Positions 36,002 to 47,769 of a stretch of 64,000 nucleotides of DNA are shown in pieces. Source of the DNA: Galdieria partita (lineage: Eukaryota; Rhodophyta; Bangiophyceae; Galdieriales; Galdieriaceae); contig BQMJ01000055.1 in assembly GCA_025991245.1 (NCBI GenBank), positions 1-64,000 on the forward strand. Reading direction: 5' to 3'. Below the pieces are notes generated by a model. That model was not told the DNA's origin. It did not search any database and saw only the letters and a program-made list of their open reading frames with translations. The position numbers and the translations under genes were made by a program. Each line of letters begins with the position of its first letter. The first letter of the stretch is position 1.

Positions 36002-37337
36002 CTACCAACGGATAGGGACTTCCTCCTTTGATATGAGAATATCGTTCACTTTCGAAAAATGTCGACAGCCAAACCAGCCACTATCAGAATTTAAAAAACG
36101 GGCTAAAATAGATGGAAAGTACACTGACTTTGTGGCAGAATATGGACTTGGATGTGCTGCAACGAGAACATGATGTCTTTTTCGGTCGATATCTTTTCCT
36201 TTTTGTTGGGCATATTTTCCCTGTTCACACAAATGACAAAGTGATGGACGAGAAAATAAGTTCCATACCCATAAAAGGAATATAATTCCGTTACAGTGAA
36301 CATTTAGAAGCTTATAAAAGTTTCAAATACAAGTAATGGAAATGATTTAGACCAATTTACCTTGATGACCTCGTTTGTGAAATATTCCCAACCTCTATTT
36401 GAATGAGAAGCAGGTTTATGTGCCTAAAAGAATAAGTCAAGAATTGAGTAGACCAGTGTATCTTAACTTACTTCCACAGTAAGCACAGAATTTAACAAAA
36501 GAACACCTTGCTCAGACCAATGTTCCAAATTTCCTGAGAGAACTTACACACAATGTTGAACAAGAAAGGAATGCAACAAACCTTGTGCAGGTCGTCGATA
36601 ACCAGGAATATCAGTTTCCAGCTCCTTGAAAATATTTTCCAAACTTGGAGGACATTTGACACCCGCAGGTACAGAAAAGCAAAGACCATGAGCTTGACCA
36701 GGACCCTTCGGAGTCACTTTCATTAAAGTGCTTCACATGTTAGAACAACACTCACATGATAAGGATCCTGACCAACGATAACAACCCTGACTTTCTTAAA
36801 AGGACACTTCTTGAAAGCGTTGAACACCTGCAAGCAAAACCATAAAAATTGGGAACAAGTACCACAACGATAACTCTACCAAATGCTCCGGTGGAAAGAC
36901 GAGTTTTCTCTTACGCTCTTGCAACACAAATTGCGCCAAATTTTCCATAGTCTTCTGGTCCAGTTTATGATAAAGTTGCTTCTTCCAGGAAGGCTCCAAA
37001 TCAGCAAGAAGCTGCGATGCATAATAAGTGACCATAGAAAGTTTCCAGAAGATCTTCTCACCTCGTCTACCAGCACTCCCAAAGATTCTACTGAACTATC
37101 TGAATACTTACGAGAACTCCAACCAACATTCAGTGTTGTGTTTTCTTTGTCAAAGTCTGGCCAACTTTTCAATGAGTTTACTGTCGGTAACTGTGTTCTG
37201 GACTAACATATTACGTCAGAATAGCTCGTATCGAATTCATTTCCAACCTTTTTTGTCTCCAAACCGTTGTTATTTTCATTACTACTTTCAAGAGTTTGTT
37301 GACCTTGAAAGAACCTATCAAGTGGACCGCGCTTCAT
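36002..37337 (-). CDS. UNG: Uracil-DNA glycosylase (family 1, UNG)
   Basis: Ten small exons with nine introns of 48-57 bp give 294 residues. Exons, 5' to 3': 37337-37248, 37190-37062, 37011-36880, 36827-36756, 36705-36582, 36533-36472, 36423-36361, 36310-36269, 36220-36129, 36080-36002. Every join is in phase and restores a family block: [17 protein letters not shown] (catalytic Asp), [50 protein letters not shown] and the HPSP loop before [10 protein letters not shown]. The enzyme removes uracil from DNA to start base-excision repair. The N-terminus has LDRFF, reminiscent of the PCNA-binding PIP box of nuclear UNG. The last intron is 48 bp with no stop, so its retention would add 16 residues next to the HPSP loop. 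Confidence 0.92.
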
Positions 37338-37902
37338 TTTGAATGAACAAAGGCGATTTCGAAACGAAGGCGAAACAAGAAACAACATCAGCAACTTGCA
37401 ATTGATCGCGATGCTATGGCTTTAACAACCAAGCTTGAATAATTGTACTCTAGCAAAATGAGTTACTTTTATGATAGAGTTTATCAACAAGAGAAAATTC
37501 AGAGTAGTACAGTAGAATCTTTTAGAATAATCTATTTCGGAATAAGTTTGAAACCACTTAAAATGTTATCTAGACGATTGTGCTTTAATGTACATGAACA
37601 GGAAGGCTTAAAATCAAATTCTAACCTTGTATGGTTCTTATTCTACTAATTGTCACTTTGTTTTGAAATTGAACGAATATCTTTTAGAATGGAAGCCATT
37701 GTTTTGAAAGAAATTTTCGATGTTTCCTTCAAGTTATCTTCATAAAAACTTTTTCTGGTTTCATCAATGTAGGCTTTGAAGCATATCAATGGAAACAGTG
37801 AATAAATCTATGACTAGCATGTCAAGGTAAATACAACAACAGCTTCTTGAAGCTGCTCAGATGATTGAATCGTCTATGTGATTGGCATTATTTTGGTCTT
37901 AT
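37338..37902. other. Divergent promoter region, UNG / V-ATPase H
   Basis: No coding exon here could be joined in phase to either neighbour. A short ATG frame at about 37799-37828 ends at a GT but no acceptor keeps it open, so I left it out. Confidence 0.45.
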
Positions 37903-39447
37903 ATGGATGAGGACTTGAAATACTCTTGGATGGTATTTTTGACTCTCACAAAGATTCGTTTTTCTCACTTTACTTTCCAATAGGAGCTAGCACGTCAGCA
38001 TTTGTTGCAAACAAGTGAAGCGGAGCTATTGCAAAGTTGTGAACAAAACATGCTCGAAGAGAGGGAAGGCTTTCTTGATAAGAACTGTCGTTCGGTTGTG
38101 GTAAGTTCGGAAGTGATTACCATTCATATTAAGTTTTCTGGTTCAAGGGTGCTATCTTATCCGTACTCTCTTTGTCAAGTAACGGGAACGAACAACAACG
38201 TGCAGCCGATCTATTTGTATCTTTGTTGATTTCAAGGAAAAGCTTACGTCTTGAGGAGGCTATACAAGCAGTGGCAAAACAAGATCCTAGACGCAACTTG
38301 TTTCAGCCTTTAATTAGATTTCTAGACAAGGAAAACCGATCTTTGGCGGCATCCTGTGCTCAAATTATGGCAATTCTGTTTTCTGTTGACGCTGCATACA
38401 AGTTGGAGCCTTCAGATTTGGTGAAGATACAATGTTCATTTCTAGCTGATTGGTTAGGTAGTAATTTGGTGGAAACTGAATCTACTGATGAAGATTTTCT
38501 TCTCGCTACTTTGTCCTCGTTGTGTCAGTTTGTTCGACATGACAACTCTAGACTTGCGTTTGCTGAAAGGGGAAAAGATAACGTAAAGAATATCTCTTAT
38601 TTGTTGGAGAAAAACAGACAGAAACCCGTTTCTGTTATTTACAGGACTATCTTTGTTCTTTGGATGCTCTCTTTCGCACACAGTGCCGAGGTCAAACAAA
38701 CAGTGGCAGAGTCTTTAGAAAAGATATTTATTTCGCGTCACATTTTAGAAGTTTTGAAATTTTATTCTATGGAAAAGATTATTCGAGTTACGTTATCTTT
38801 TACAAGGAATTTGGCTGCTGGTAATTTGGGTCAAAGAATTAGACGGGAGCTCGTTGGTGCTGGTGTATTAGACCAAGTGATAATTTTGAGTTCCAAGAGT
38901 TGGAGTGATAAAGATATTGTTGAAGATATGAATGCAATACAGTCCTATTTAGAAGAAGAGCGCAAAGTTATGAACAGCTTTGAATTATATCGTGAAGAAA
39001 TTTTAAGTGGTGCGTTGAGTTGGACTCCGGTTCATAAAGACTCTGTCTTTTGGTCAGACAATGTTCAAAAACTTGATAAGAATAATTTTGAACTAGTTGA
39101 AATGCTGGTGAGACTTGTTGAAGAAACTCATTCATCTGTAGTTGCTTCTGTTGCATGTCATGACTTGGCTATGTATATGAAGTATCATCCATCGGGTAGA
39201 CTGTAAGAATACAAGATCTTCTATATTCTCATTGCTGAATATACATAATATCATGTCACTAGGCATATCCAACGATACAATGTAAAGGATCGTTTAATGG
39301 AACTAATGGTTACAGGAGAACCTGTGAGCGAACATCAAGCTTTCAAAGAGCTATTACTAAACACAAATCTAGGAAGTGAAAAAAGAAGCATTGCTATGTA
39401 TTCAAATGTTGTTTCTGCATAGATGGGATTTTGAAGAAAAGTCTTGA
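37903..39447 (+). CDS. VMA13: V-type H+-ATPase subunit H
   Basis: Five exons (37903-37932, 37984-38100, 38148-39202, 39263-39323, 39373-39447) give 445 residues, the usual size. The armadillo-like helical repeats run through the body. The C-terminal domain is clear: GNLGQRIRRELV, NSFELYREEILSGALSWTPVHKDSVFW, DLAMYMKYHPSGR and, after the last splice, PEVKKEALLCIQMLFLHRW. Subunit H links the V1 and V0 sectors and silences ATPase activity of free V1. The last two introns were placed because they restore this conserved end; the unspliced frame diverges from the family. The tiny first exon (10 codons, ending SWM) is supported by phase and by the family's early W-x-x-Y/L block but is the weakest part. 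It ends 36 bp from the convergent next gene. Confidence 0.87.
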
Positions 39448-39483
39448 ATTATGACATATTGAGAAATACTCCATATAAAGACC

Positions 39484-40709
39484 TTAGAGGTTTTGTTTTT
39501 CAAGTGTCAAATGGTTGGGATGTGAGACTAAACCACTCTGGAATCCAAAACCTTCATCCCAATTATGTATATTGTCACTTGAATACCATTCTAATGTACG
39601 TTGCAAACCCTAAACCAAATGCTTGTCTTCTAAAGTTGCATACAAAAACAAAAGCAAAGTACCCTCTTCCAAGTTACAAGTGGCAGCCAACCCAAAGACC
39701 GAAGTTTAGTGCTATCCAAACGATATCTTCGATCATTATAAGGACGATCACGTACGTATTGAATATGATTCTCTAGTCCATCATCGTAACCACAAAGTGA
39801 AATCAAGTCACGAATAACATCCTAACATGCTTTCAACGACAACAGGAAATATAATCGAGACTTACCAAAGTACAACATTCAAAGTCTGAACCAACGTTAT
39901 AAATTTCACCTACAACTCCTCTATGCAAGATGCAATCAATAGCTCTTGCAGCGTCTTCGGCATATAACCTGAAACTGAAATAAAATCTTTGATATTGATA
40001 GAAAATGTCATTCATACCAGTTGCGTCGATGCTTTCCATCCCCATGAACAAAACACTTTTTTCCTTGTTTAAGAAGACATATCGATTTGGGTATCAATTT
40101 GTCTGGATACTGACGAGGACCATAAACATTATTCGAGCGAGTAATCATGACGGGAAGTCCAAAGCTCTTATAGTAACCAACGGCAATAAATTCTGCTGCA
40201 GCTTTGGAACAGGCATACGGATTGGAAGGCGCTGGAAGAGTCAACTCAGTGTTCATTCCCTCATATTCACCGCCATATATTTCGTCTGTGCTTTGATGAA
40301 TAAATCTTCCAACACGTCCATATCTCCTACAGCATTCTAGAAGTGTGTGCGTTCCTAACACATTGGTCTTTGTGAAGAATAAGGAATTACCAAAGGATGC
40401 ATCGACGTGTGTTTGTGCAGCCATGTGAATGACCGTATCTACACTGTGACTCTCAAGTACGTAACTCAGCAGATCTTCGGATAAGATGTCGCCCTTCACA
40501 AATCGGTAGTTTGGAAAGTCAGCAATGTCGTTCAAATTTTTTAGAGAAGCACAATAGTCCAACTTGTCATAATTGATAATGACATATTCGGGATATTCAC
40601 GCAATAAATAGGACACAACGTGTGAACCAATAAATCCAGCTCCACCCGTTACTAATATTACATGAGGCCTGTAAACTAGTTTTTCAAAGTCTCTACCAAA
40701 GCATGACAT
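39484..40709 (-). CDS. NDP-glucose 4,6-dehydratase (RmlB/RHM type)
   Basis: Four exons (40709-40018, 39968-39866, 39821-39663, 39609-39484) give 359 residues, the standard length. Rossmann motif GGAGFIGSH sits at about residues 22-30. The catalytic STDEIYG and the YACSK (YxxxK) pair are present, and the first splice restores RNWLYAEDAARAID. The enzyme converts dTDP- or UDP-glucose to the 4-keto-6-deoxy sugar, the first step to rhamnose and other 6-deoxyhexoses. Plants carry this as the N-terminal part of RHM; here it is stand-alone, as in bacteria. The frame is open upstream to about 40847 with no ATG; I chose the ATG 21 codons before the NAD motif. An upstream exon with a signal or targeting peptide is possible. 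Confidence 0.88.
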
Positions 40710-41564
40710 GAGAAGAATTCGTGCAGAATCAAATAATGAAGCAAGAATGGTTTCAAACCCGAAAATAAACTCAGAGTTTGCAAAACTTGAAACAACGATT
40801 CCCGGAAGTGATAAAATCGACGATTTTCGTAAATCCAACTGAAACAAAATATTGACATAGATAGATACTCTTTTGGTAATCCAGTAATTGGAGTCTGGAA
40901 ACTTGTACTTTGTAGAATCACTGGCTGATCATAATCACTATGTTATTATACGCTTGAAATCTACTAATATCCGAAGGAATGATCATGAAAACTTGGAGGC
41001 ATCTTTCTTCTTCTTAGCTCATGAGAGTTGAATATCTTATTTTGTTATATATAGTACCAGGTCGCAGACAATATGATTGTAGTATAAAATACTTAGAAAC
41101 AAGTCTTTGAAAGAAATTCTATCGTTACAGTAAAGAGATAGATGCGAAACTTTTGCTGTATATCAAGTACTTTTATAATTATCCTTACAAGTTATCGACA
41201 AGATGAACTCAGAGGCATAACTTTAACAGAAGATTTGTAAAAAGAATCGCCCTAGAACAGTGCAATGAGTTTGGAGAAAATAAAAGTGTTTCTATTAGTC
41301 GAGTGTGAATGTGTGATAGAACAAACAATCCTTTACTTGGATTGTCTATTTTTAGTTCCATAAGGATCATCTACTTGGAAAGAAAATACAGAACTACATA
41401 TATAGCATGTTCTTATTATAATTCTAAAATGACTTCATATTCCTAATAGCAAGAACATTTGAGGACTGAGCAGTCGTAAGAAGACATTCGAATGATTAGC
41501 AAACGTCATCGAAAATTGTTTGTGCAAAAGAAATGGCCAACGATTCGTTTCTTTGGAAAACTCG
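40710..41564. other. Intergenic region
   Basis: Divergent spacer between the dehydratase and the GT31 gene. The part up to 40847 is an open extension of the dehydratase frame and could be a 5' exon. The rest is AT-rich with no supported feature. Confidence 0.45.
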
Positions 41565-43024
41565 ATGGTGAAGTTTATGGATACAAGAGTATATATAAAG
41601 ATATACCGACGACTACGTCAAAAAAGATATTTAAGCCTAGCTATAATTTGGTTTATTCTTGGCTTCTTTTGCATTTGCATGTTTCTTGCTCAGTCACGTA
41701 ACAAGCCTAAAGCACAGACTGCTAGTGAACAAGAACATTCCAATGCTTCTGAACCAGAGTACTCTCAAAAGGATTTCTCAAGTATTGAAAAATTTTCCTC
41801 TCACGGAAATAACATAAGTGGTACAGGTGCCCAGCCTAATGATGTCGCTAATATAAAGCAAGATTATCAAGTTGAAGAGAAGAGAGAAGTCAATTCCCAA
41901 ACAGTCCCTATCTTGGAAGACGATAGATACAAACCGCAATATAAAGAAAATGAAGACTTGTTTCTCTTCATTGCTATAACAACTGATCACAAAAACTTTC
42001 AAGCTAGACAGGCCGTGAGAGAAACTTGGCTTCAATTTCCAAGAATACCAAGTTGGGAAGCGTATTTCTTCGTTATGCAAAGCCCCAATAATACTTTGCA
42101 AAGAATGGTAGAGGAGGAAGCGAAACAGTTTAACGATATCATCATATTGCCATATTGGGAAACCTATGCAAATCTGACACTAAAGACGCTTTCTCTAATG
42201 GAGTGGGTAGATCAAAATATAAATGCTACTTTCACTTTCAAATCTGATGATGACGCATATGTAAATGTACCCAGGCTGGTTCTTTGGCTTCTTAAGAAAC
42301 CTTCACAAAGATTCTATAGCGGAGGAGTCAACAAGAATTCGAAACCTGTGCGAATAAAGGGCCATAAGTGGTATGTTTATAGCTTACTTGATCTCTTTCA
42401 TAGTATAACTGAAGAGTTTGTTAGGTATGTAAGTTACGATGAATATCCCTATCAATATTACCCAGATTATTGCATTGGCAACGGTATGTCGACTTATACA
42501 TTTAGGAAGTGTTGCCCATTATATTCCTTTTAGGATATGTTGTCTCAAGTGACTTAGTTTCGATTCTTGCAAATTGTTTACCTGAAAACCTTTCATGTAC
42601 CAACGACTATCCTTCCTGTGTGCCTAGGAAGAGTTGCAATGTTCCATTGCAATTTTATCGAGTCATTGGCTTAGAAGATATAACAGTAGCTATTATTCTG
42701 AAAGGTATTCAAACTTAACAAATACTAGTCACATTTGTAGTCTGATCGTATTTAGGCTCTGCTGGAGTAGAATGTGTCCATGGCGATGGAAAGTTTATAA
42801 ATGAGCCGTACTTTTATTGTAACACGAAGTACAGTCCGCGGTGCCTCATGGGATTGAAAGAACCAGAGGATCAAAACGTTATATGCAATCCGAGATATGA
42901 AGTGTTCTTTATTCATAGAGTTGTGCCAGAACAGATGTATCGATATCATTTTAACGGACCTGGAATAGGAGCCAACATCAAGATGTGTAAGAACTCATCC
43001 TTTTCAAGCTATCCACTTCTCTGA
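41565..43024 (+). CDS. Beta-1,3-galactosyltransferase-like type II membrane protein (GT31)
   Basis: Three exons (41565-42483, 42534-42704, 42756-43024) give 452 residues. A short basic cytosolic tail is followed by one signal-anchor (about residues 28-48, LAIIWFILGFFCICMF) and an acidic stem. The GT31 core shows RQAVRETWLQFP, the DxD metal site in KSDDDAYVNVPRL (about 228-230) and, across the first intron, GNGYVVSSDLVSILA. The C-terminal ~110 residues are Cys-rich (about ten Cys) and unlike animal B3GALT proteins; they may form a disulfide-bonded lectin-like cap. The expected role is adding galactose or GlcNAc to glycoproteins in the Golgi. The donor and acceptor cannot be read from sequence. 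The 3' end could be one exon longer, since GT follows near 42983. Confidence 0.85.
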
Positions 43025-43417
43025 ATGCTTATGGTTGATGGGAGCATTTATATACAATTTCAATCTTTTCTTGGTTTCTTTCTACAACTTGTTTTGTCGG
43101 ATTGTTCACAACTCTATTCTTGGAAAGAAAGTTATTGAGCTGAGATGGACGTTCATAGGAGTTTCATCTTCCAACACGAACCACAACTTCACAAACACCA
43201 AGGGCAAGTGGACCTGAAGTATTCAGAATGATGCACTTTTCGTTGAACAACCAACTGATTTTTACAAAGCCTTCGCTTTGTATTCTATTTCAGAAGTTTC
43301 ATTCATTCATTTAATGTTTTATTCAAATAATAAACTAGTTTGTCAATTACGCGCGTCGTAAGAACAGCATCGCAATAGCGTTCGACAAGCACAGCCATTT
43401 TTAGACGAGAAGACGGG
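43025..43417. other. Intergenic region
   Basis: Holds a 60-codon frame at 43035-43217 with a hydrophobic run, possibly a missed terminal exon of the upstream GT31 gene, but no in-phase join was convincing. Otherwise it should contain the promoter of the stomatin-like gene. Confidence 0.4.
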
Positions 43418-44741
43418 ATGATAAGAGCCAAGTGGCTTGTAAAGGAATTGCACATGTTTTTGCCTTCAGGATTTGCACATTTTCATATGAAGAATAACAA
43501 GAACGCTTTGAGTAGCTTCCGTGATAACCTTTTCCGTCCTATTTTGAAGAAAATCCATACTTCCGGTGCCGATTTTCAAGTGCAGCAGAGCGTAAGTATA
43601 CTGACCTTTCCCAGTTTTGTTTTTCTTATTCTTACTTTAGGATCCGATGGTAGTGGGTATGACACCTCGTAGGAAGCTTCCACATAACTTTGGATTCGTT
43701 GTTGTACCACAGCAGTGGAACTACATAGTAGAACGTTTTGGGAAGCTCCACGTTAAGCTAGAACCTGGACTTCATTTTTTGATACCGCTTATTGATAGAA
43801 TTGCATATGTACACAGTTTGAAAGAGGAAGCAATTAGCATACCTAATCAAATGGCTATTACTAGAGATAATGTGACTATTCATATTGATGGTGTGCTCTA
43901 CGTTAAAGTGGAGGATGCGGTTTTGGCTTCTTATGGTGTTGAGAATCCTTATCGTGCACTTGCTTTATTGGCACAAACAACTATGAGGTCCGAGTTGGGA
44001 AAACTTTCTTTAGATAAGACTTTTGAAGAAAGGGAAGCGCTGAATGCTCGCATTGTCAATGCCATTAATGATGCTGCAAGAGATTGGGGAATGCGATGTC
44101 TTCGTTATGAAATAAGAGATATTAGTCCTCCTGCAAACGTTAGGAAAGCAATGGAATTACAAGCAGAAGCAGAGAGGCGTAAACGTGCTCAAGTATGACA
44201 TAAACCTTTAATATATCCATCACCTAATGAGTTTTTTCTGTAGATTCTCGACTCTGAAGGAGAACAACAAAGTGACATTAATATAGCAGAAGGACGAAAG
44301 CGAGCGACTATATTATCTTCTGAAGCAGTTCGAGCTGAGCAAATCAACAGAGCAAATGGAGAAGCAGAAGCAATCTTGCTAAAGGCGAATGCAACTGCGA
44401 AAGGAATAGCAACGGTAGCAGCATCTATTAGGGCCAATGGAGGTTTAGACGCTGTTTCTCTTCGAATAGCTGAACAATACATTGCAGCATTTTCGAACCT
44501 TGCTAAAGAAAGTAACACTATATTGCTTCCTTCTAATACTAACGATGTGAGCAGTATGGTTAGTCAGGCTTTATCCATATTCAAAACCCTTACCAGGGAC
44601 GAATCATTCAATACCAAACCAGACAAGACTCAAGGAGATACACAAGAGCAGCAGTCGGCTCATTCACAAGAGAGCCAAAGTGATGTATATTCTGTCTCTC
44701 CTATACTGCGTGGAAATCCTGATCGTTCCGACTCCACTTAG
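43418..44741 (+). CDS. SLP2: Stomatin-like protein 2 (mitochondrial SPFH protein)
   Basis: Three exons (43418-43591, 43641-44192, 44244-44741) give 407 residues. The SPFH/prohibitin-like core is strongly conserved: NFGFVVVPQQWNYIVERFGK, GLHFLIPLIDRIAYVHSLKE, MRSELGKLSLDKTFEERE, WGMRCLRYEIRDI, and the coiled-coil part after the second intron (EAEAILLKANATAKGI). This order is typical of SLP2, which lacks the stomatin hairpin, sits on the inner mitochondrial membrane and organises cardiolipin-rich domains. The first ~55 residues are basic with few acidic residues, as a mitochondrial presequence would be. The Ser/Gln-rich tail (~40 residues) is lineage-specific. Confidence 0.92.
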
Positions 44742-44849
44742 AATACTCAACTCGCGACCCAAAATATTGAGAATTTGCCTGTATTTTAGTTAACTCATAT
44801 AGAATACTAAAAGAATTGTAGAGAATATTCTCTACATCTATATGGGAAT

Positions 44850-45455
44850 TCATATAAAGAAAAATAAATAATTCCAGTCACTTTGGTCCGTTTCCCTTGT
44901 CGAACGACAGGAGAGGGTACTTTTTTCAGTGGCAAAAGACTTTTGACAAAGCGGACAAGACTTGGAACGACCTACCAATATCCACTTGAGAATGCAAGAA
45001 GAGTGAAAGATGTGCCCACAGAATAGTCTGCGAACCAAATTCTGATAACTCATTTCCTCAAGACATATACTACAGAATATAGTTTCACTTTCCACTGTCT
45101 CAGTCTGCGCCTTGTCGCGAAAGAGTTGATCAAAGGATATCTCAGGAAAAACATTTTCAACATTATTCCGGTTTAAAACTAAGTGAGGAACAAGCAACTT
45201 TCCATTTTCATCCAAAAGAAGGTATTCCTCTGTAGCCACTCGATCCACAACGTGATCTACCACATTTCCTAAGGGAACGCCTCGAGGAAACTCTTCGTCA
45301 AACAAGGGATTCCACGACTCCCTTCTTTGTTGACTTCTTCTTCTAGAAACAAGTCCCACTAGAGACGCTGTAACAAGTATTGCTATTATTGTACCCACTG
45401 AAACCAATATATAGCATAAGTTATTGCAGTTCGAAATACCGCTAGTTTCCGACAT
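44850..45455 (-). CDS. Membrane RING-H2 protein, probable E3 ubiquitin ligase
   Basis: Single-exon 201-residue protein. One transmembrane segment (about residues 13-38, ILVSVGTIIAILVTASLVGL) is followed by a basic patch (SRRRSQQRR). The C-terminal half carries CSICLEEM...FCGHIFHSSCILKWI...CPLC, the C3-H2-C3 spacing of a RING-H2 finger, with the conserved Trp. This matches the ATL-like or RNF-type single-pass E3 ligases that ubiquitinate membrane or secretory-pathway clients. Substrates are unknown. The start is the first ATG; the frame is open further upstream without another ATG. It converges on the stomatin-like gene 108 bp away. Confidence 0.82.
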   Translation of the reverse strand: MSETSGISNCNNLCYILVSVGTIIAILVTASLVGLVSRRRSQQRRESWNPLFDEEFPRGVPLGNVVDHVVDRVATEEYLLLDENGKLLVPHLVLNRNNVENVFPEISFDQLFRDKAQTETVESETIFCSICLEEMSYQNLVRRLFCGHIFHSSCILKWILVGRSKSCPLCQKSFATEKSTLSCRSTRETDQSDWNYLFFFI

Positions 45456-45827
45456 AAACAGATTTACCTCCAATCATCTGAATCTGAGAATTCCGTTGAG
45501 AATCCAACGTTCGCCATTTTGAGGTTCTTATGTTGAGCTTCAAAACTGCAACGTGACGGAATCTTGAGTAAACTTGTGTCAGTTCTTGTTTACGACAAAC
45601 TTGGTTGTGTTCCTGACATAGAGCAAAACTCTTGGAAGTTGTAGTTTATCAACAAGACAACTTGACAGTTATTTCTCGTACAAGTATCGTTGTCGCTGCA
45701 ACCAACGAGATATTGTACAAAGGTTAACACAATAGTTCTACAAGATAAAAGAAAGTCCATTTATAATTAGATACATAAGTAATCTAGTCAACCATTCAAT
45801 GTTTGAACTTCTTTGAGCTACTGCAAG
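45456..45827. other. Intergenic region
   Basis: Between the RING-H2 gene start and the EMC2 stop, both on the minus strand. No further gene; should include the RING-H2 promoter. Confidence 0.45.
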
Positions 45828-46975
45828 CTACCAGTTCCTCAACTGCAAATAGAAAGCATGAGTTCTATCAATCTTGAAATATAAGAAATAGGATACTTTT
45901 AACAATTCACTTGCCTTGTATAACTGTCTCAAATGCTTTGATGCAAAGAGATAAAGTCTTTCATTCATATTCTTTGAAGCTTGTGAAAACGTTGCAAGAG
46001 CTTTGCAAACTAGTAACAGGTCTACAGTAGATTAGTTGCGGCCTCAGAAGTCAATCGTAATATTACCGTAAAGAACTCGAGGACAACTCCGCTGTATTTT
46101 GCATACATAGCAACAATATTTCCTTTCACGAAAAGAGTCAAATGGTTCTTTGTCTTACACGGTAACTTCTTACCGAGCAGTTACAAGAGACTCGTAGCTT
46201 CCTATGTTGTAATGAATTTCCGCAAATAACAAAAAGTAAAACCAGTTTGAAGGATTCAAAATAATCAATTCAGAAGCAGCAAAAGCTGCCTATATGTCTA
46301 ATGAGTTAAACCAATAAAGACTATATTCCTTGCTTACCTCTTCGTATTTTCTCAAGTGTAAATATATATAAACTAGTTCACACCAAGACTCTTCATCTAC
46401 CATAAAAGTCTTTAAATAATCACAAAGAACGACAGCAGCTTGCTCATAAGCATTCAAACTCTTTAGTATTGCAACCTGTCTACATATTCTCTCTCAGCAA
46501 ACAAGTACTAGTTTTGAAACATCACGATACCTCTTATACAACTCAGGACAGCTTGGATGCTTCGCCAAACTCCTTTCATACACTGCAGCTGCTGCTTTAT
46601 AATCAAGACGAATTTCATGAAACAATCCGACTAGACGGTTGAGTCTCCAGTTGTCTCCAAACCTCTTCTTTATTTTATCGCAACACCTTGATAAATACTG
46701 TTAACAGAACACGAAACAAAGCGGATTTGTACTAACCAGTTAAAAAGTGAATAGTTTGACACGTCAGCAGCAGCAAAGGCAGCAAGCTCAACTGCTTGCC
46801 AGTATTCGATTGTATCAACTTGAGTATCACGTAAAACAGGAACAAGAGGCAGTACTAGAGCCGGTCTTCTCAACGAATAGAATCTTAGAAATGAAAAAAA
46901 CTCCAGAGTCCTGTCTATTCGCTCAATAGTATTAGTAGTCAGAGTACATTTGCGGAACCGACTTAATATTTCCAT
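45828..46975 (-). CDS. EMC2: ER membrane protein complex subunit 2
   Basis: Six or seven exons: 46975-46737, 46686-46531, 46479-46338, 46289-46174, 46122-46067, 46021-45828. The last may be split by an in-frame 54-bp intron, giving 282 residues (300 if it is not removed). TPR-type helical repeats run through the middle with the EMC2 pattern KRFGDNWRLNRLVGL..E, AAAVYERSLAKHPS, EESWCELVYIYL, ASELIILNPSNWFYFLLFAE and RKYCCYVCKIQ. EMC2 is the cytosolic scaffold of the EMC insertase, which inserts tail-anchored and multipass proteins into the ER membrane. The joins were placed by phase and by this pattern; the acceptor of exon 2 is one of two nearby choices. Confidence 0.82.
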
Positions 46976-47216
46976 GCAATCACAACGCAACAAACATATA
47001 CGTATTTCTTAGACACAAAGCAAATATTCGTGACCGCACTAAGACCCAAATTACGTCTAACCCAATCAAACTGCCTGGTCCCGTTTGAGAAACTGAACAG
47101 TTTCGTAACCTGTATGCTGTAAGAACAGAATTGTTCTGTCCTAAGCCAGGAAGCTCAACGCTGAAATTTCAATAACTTTATATGCCTCAAGAATTTTAAG
47201 ACTTAAACACGAAGAT

Positions 47217-47769
47217 TCAATATACAAGCTCCGCGACGTTGTTGTGAATAAAACGGTGAGCAATCGATGAACGTTCTTCGAACAGCTCAATAGAAGGCCG
47301 CGATCTGTATACAATACCAAGTATTAAAAGAATTAAAGGTTGAAGCAGCAAAGATTTTTTCTTATTTTGGAAAAAGCTCTGGAAAGTGTGGTATGAGCTC
47401 ATTGTAAGCCTTTGTCTAATCTCTGGATCCCACAGGAGTAGTGCTGCTTCTCGAAGAAATTCAGAGAGAGTCTCTCTCAATATCACAGGAAAAATAAGTA
47501 ATAAGCTTATCGAAGTTTTAGACTTTTCTCACATACAGTTTGTCAAAAAAGCATGAGTTAGAAGAATGACGAACGAGATGGAAGCAAGCGAGCAACAGTT
47601 GCACTTAATTCCTGACTAGATAAAATTGAGTTTCTGCTTTTATCGATTCTATCTCTTTCTACTACTGAATTTGTAATATCGTGTTGCAGCCAAGAATACC
47701 CAATTCACAAGCAATTAATCGCAGTTGTACCCAAAACTTTTCGAGATCAATTAGAAATTCTGATGGCAT
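47217..47769 (-). CDS. Possible small multi-exon gene, unrecognised
   Basis: Two coding-like segments face each other in order on the minus strand. The first starts with ATG at 47769 and reads MPSEFLIDLEKFWVQLRLIA, then appears to continue in a second piece with SQELSATVARLLPSRSSFF. The last is an open frame to 47217 containing REAALLLWDPEIRQRLTMSS and a hydrophobic run LLLQPLILLILGIVY. I could not find a fully phase-consistent set of introns for the middle, so exon limits are not given. I recognise no family; a small membrane or organellar protein is possible. Its ATG overlaps, head-to-head, the first ATG of the hydrolase gene on the other strand. Confidence 0.38.

Noticed and set aside
37799-37828. 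ATG frame upstream of V-ATPase H that could be its first exon
   Set aside because: It ends at a GT in phase 2, but every nearby acceptor gives a stop; the ATG at 37903 joins in phase instead.
38454-39156. Minus-strand frames within the V-ATPase H gene
   Set aside because: They are shadows of the coding strand.
43035-43217. 60-codon frame with a hydrophobic run after the GT31 gene
   Set aside because: Could be a missed last exon, but no in-phase donor-acceptor pair was convincing.
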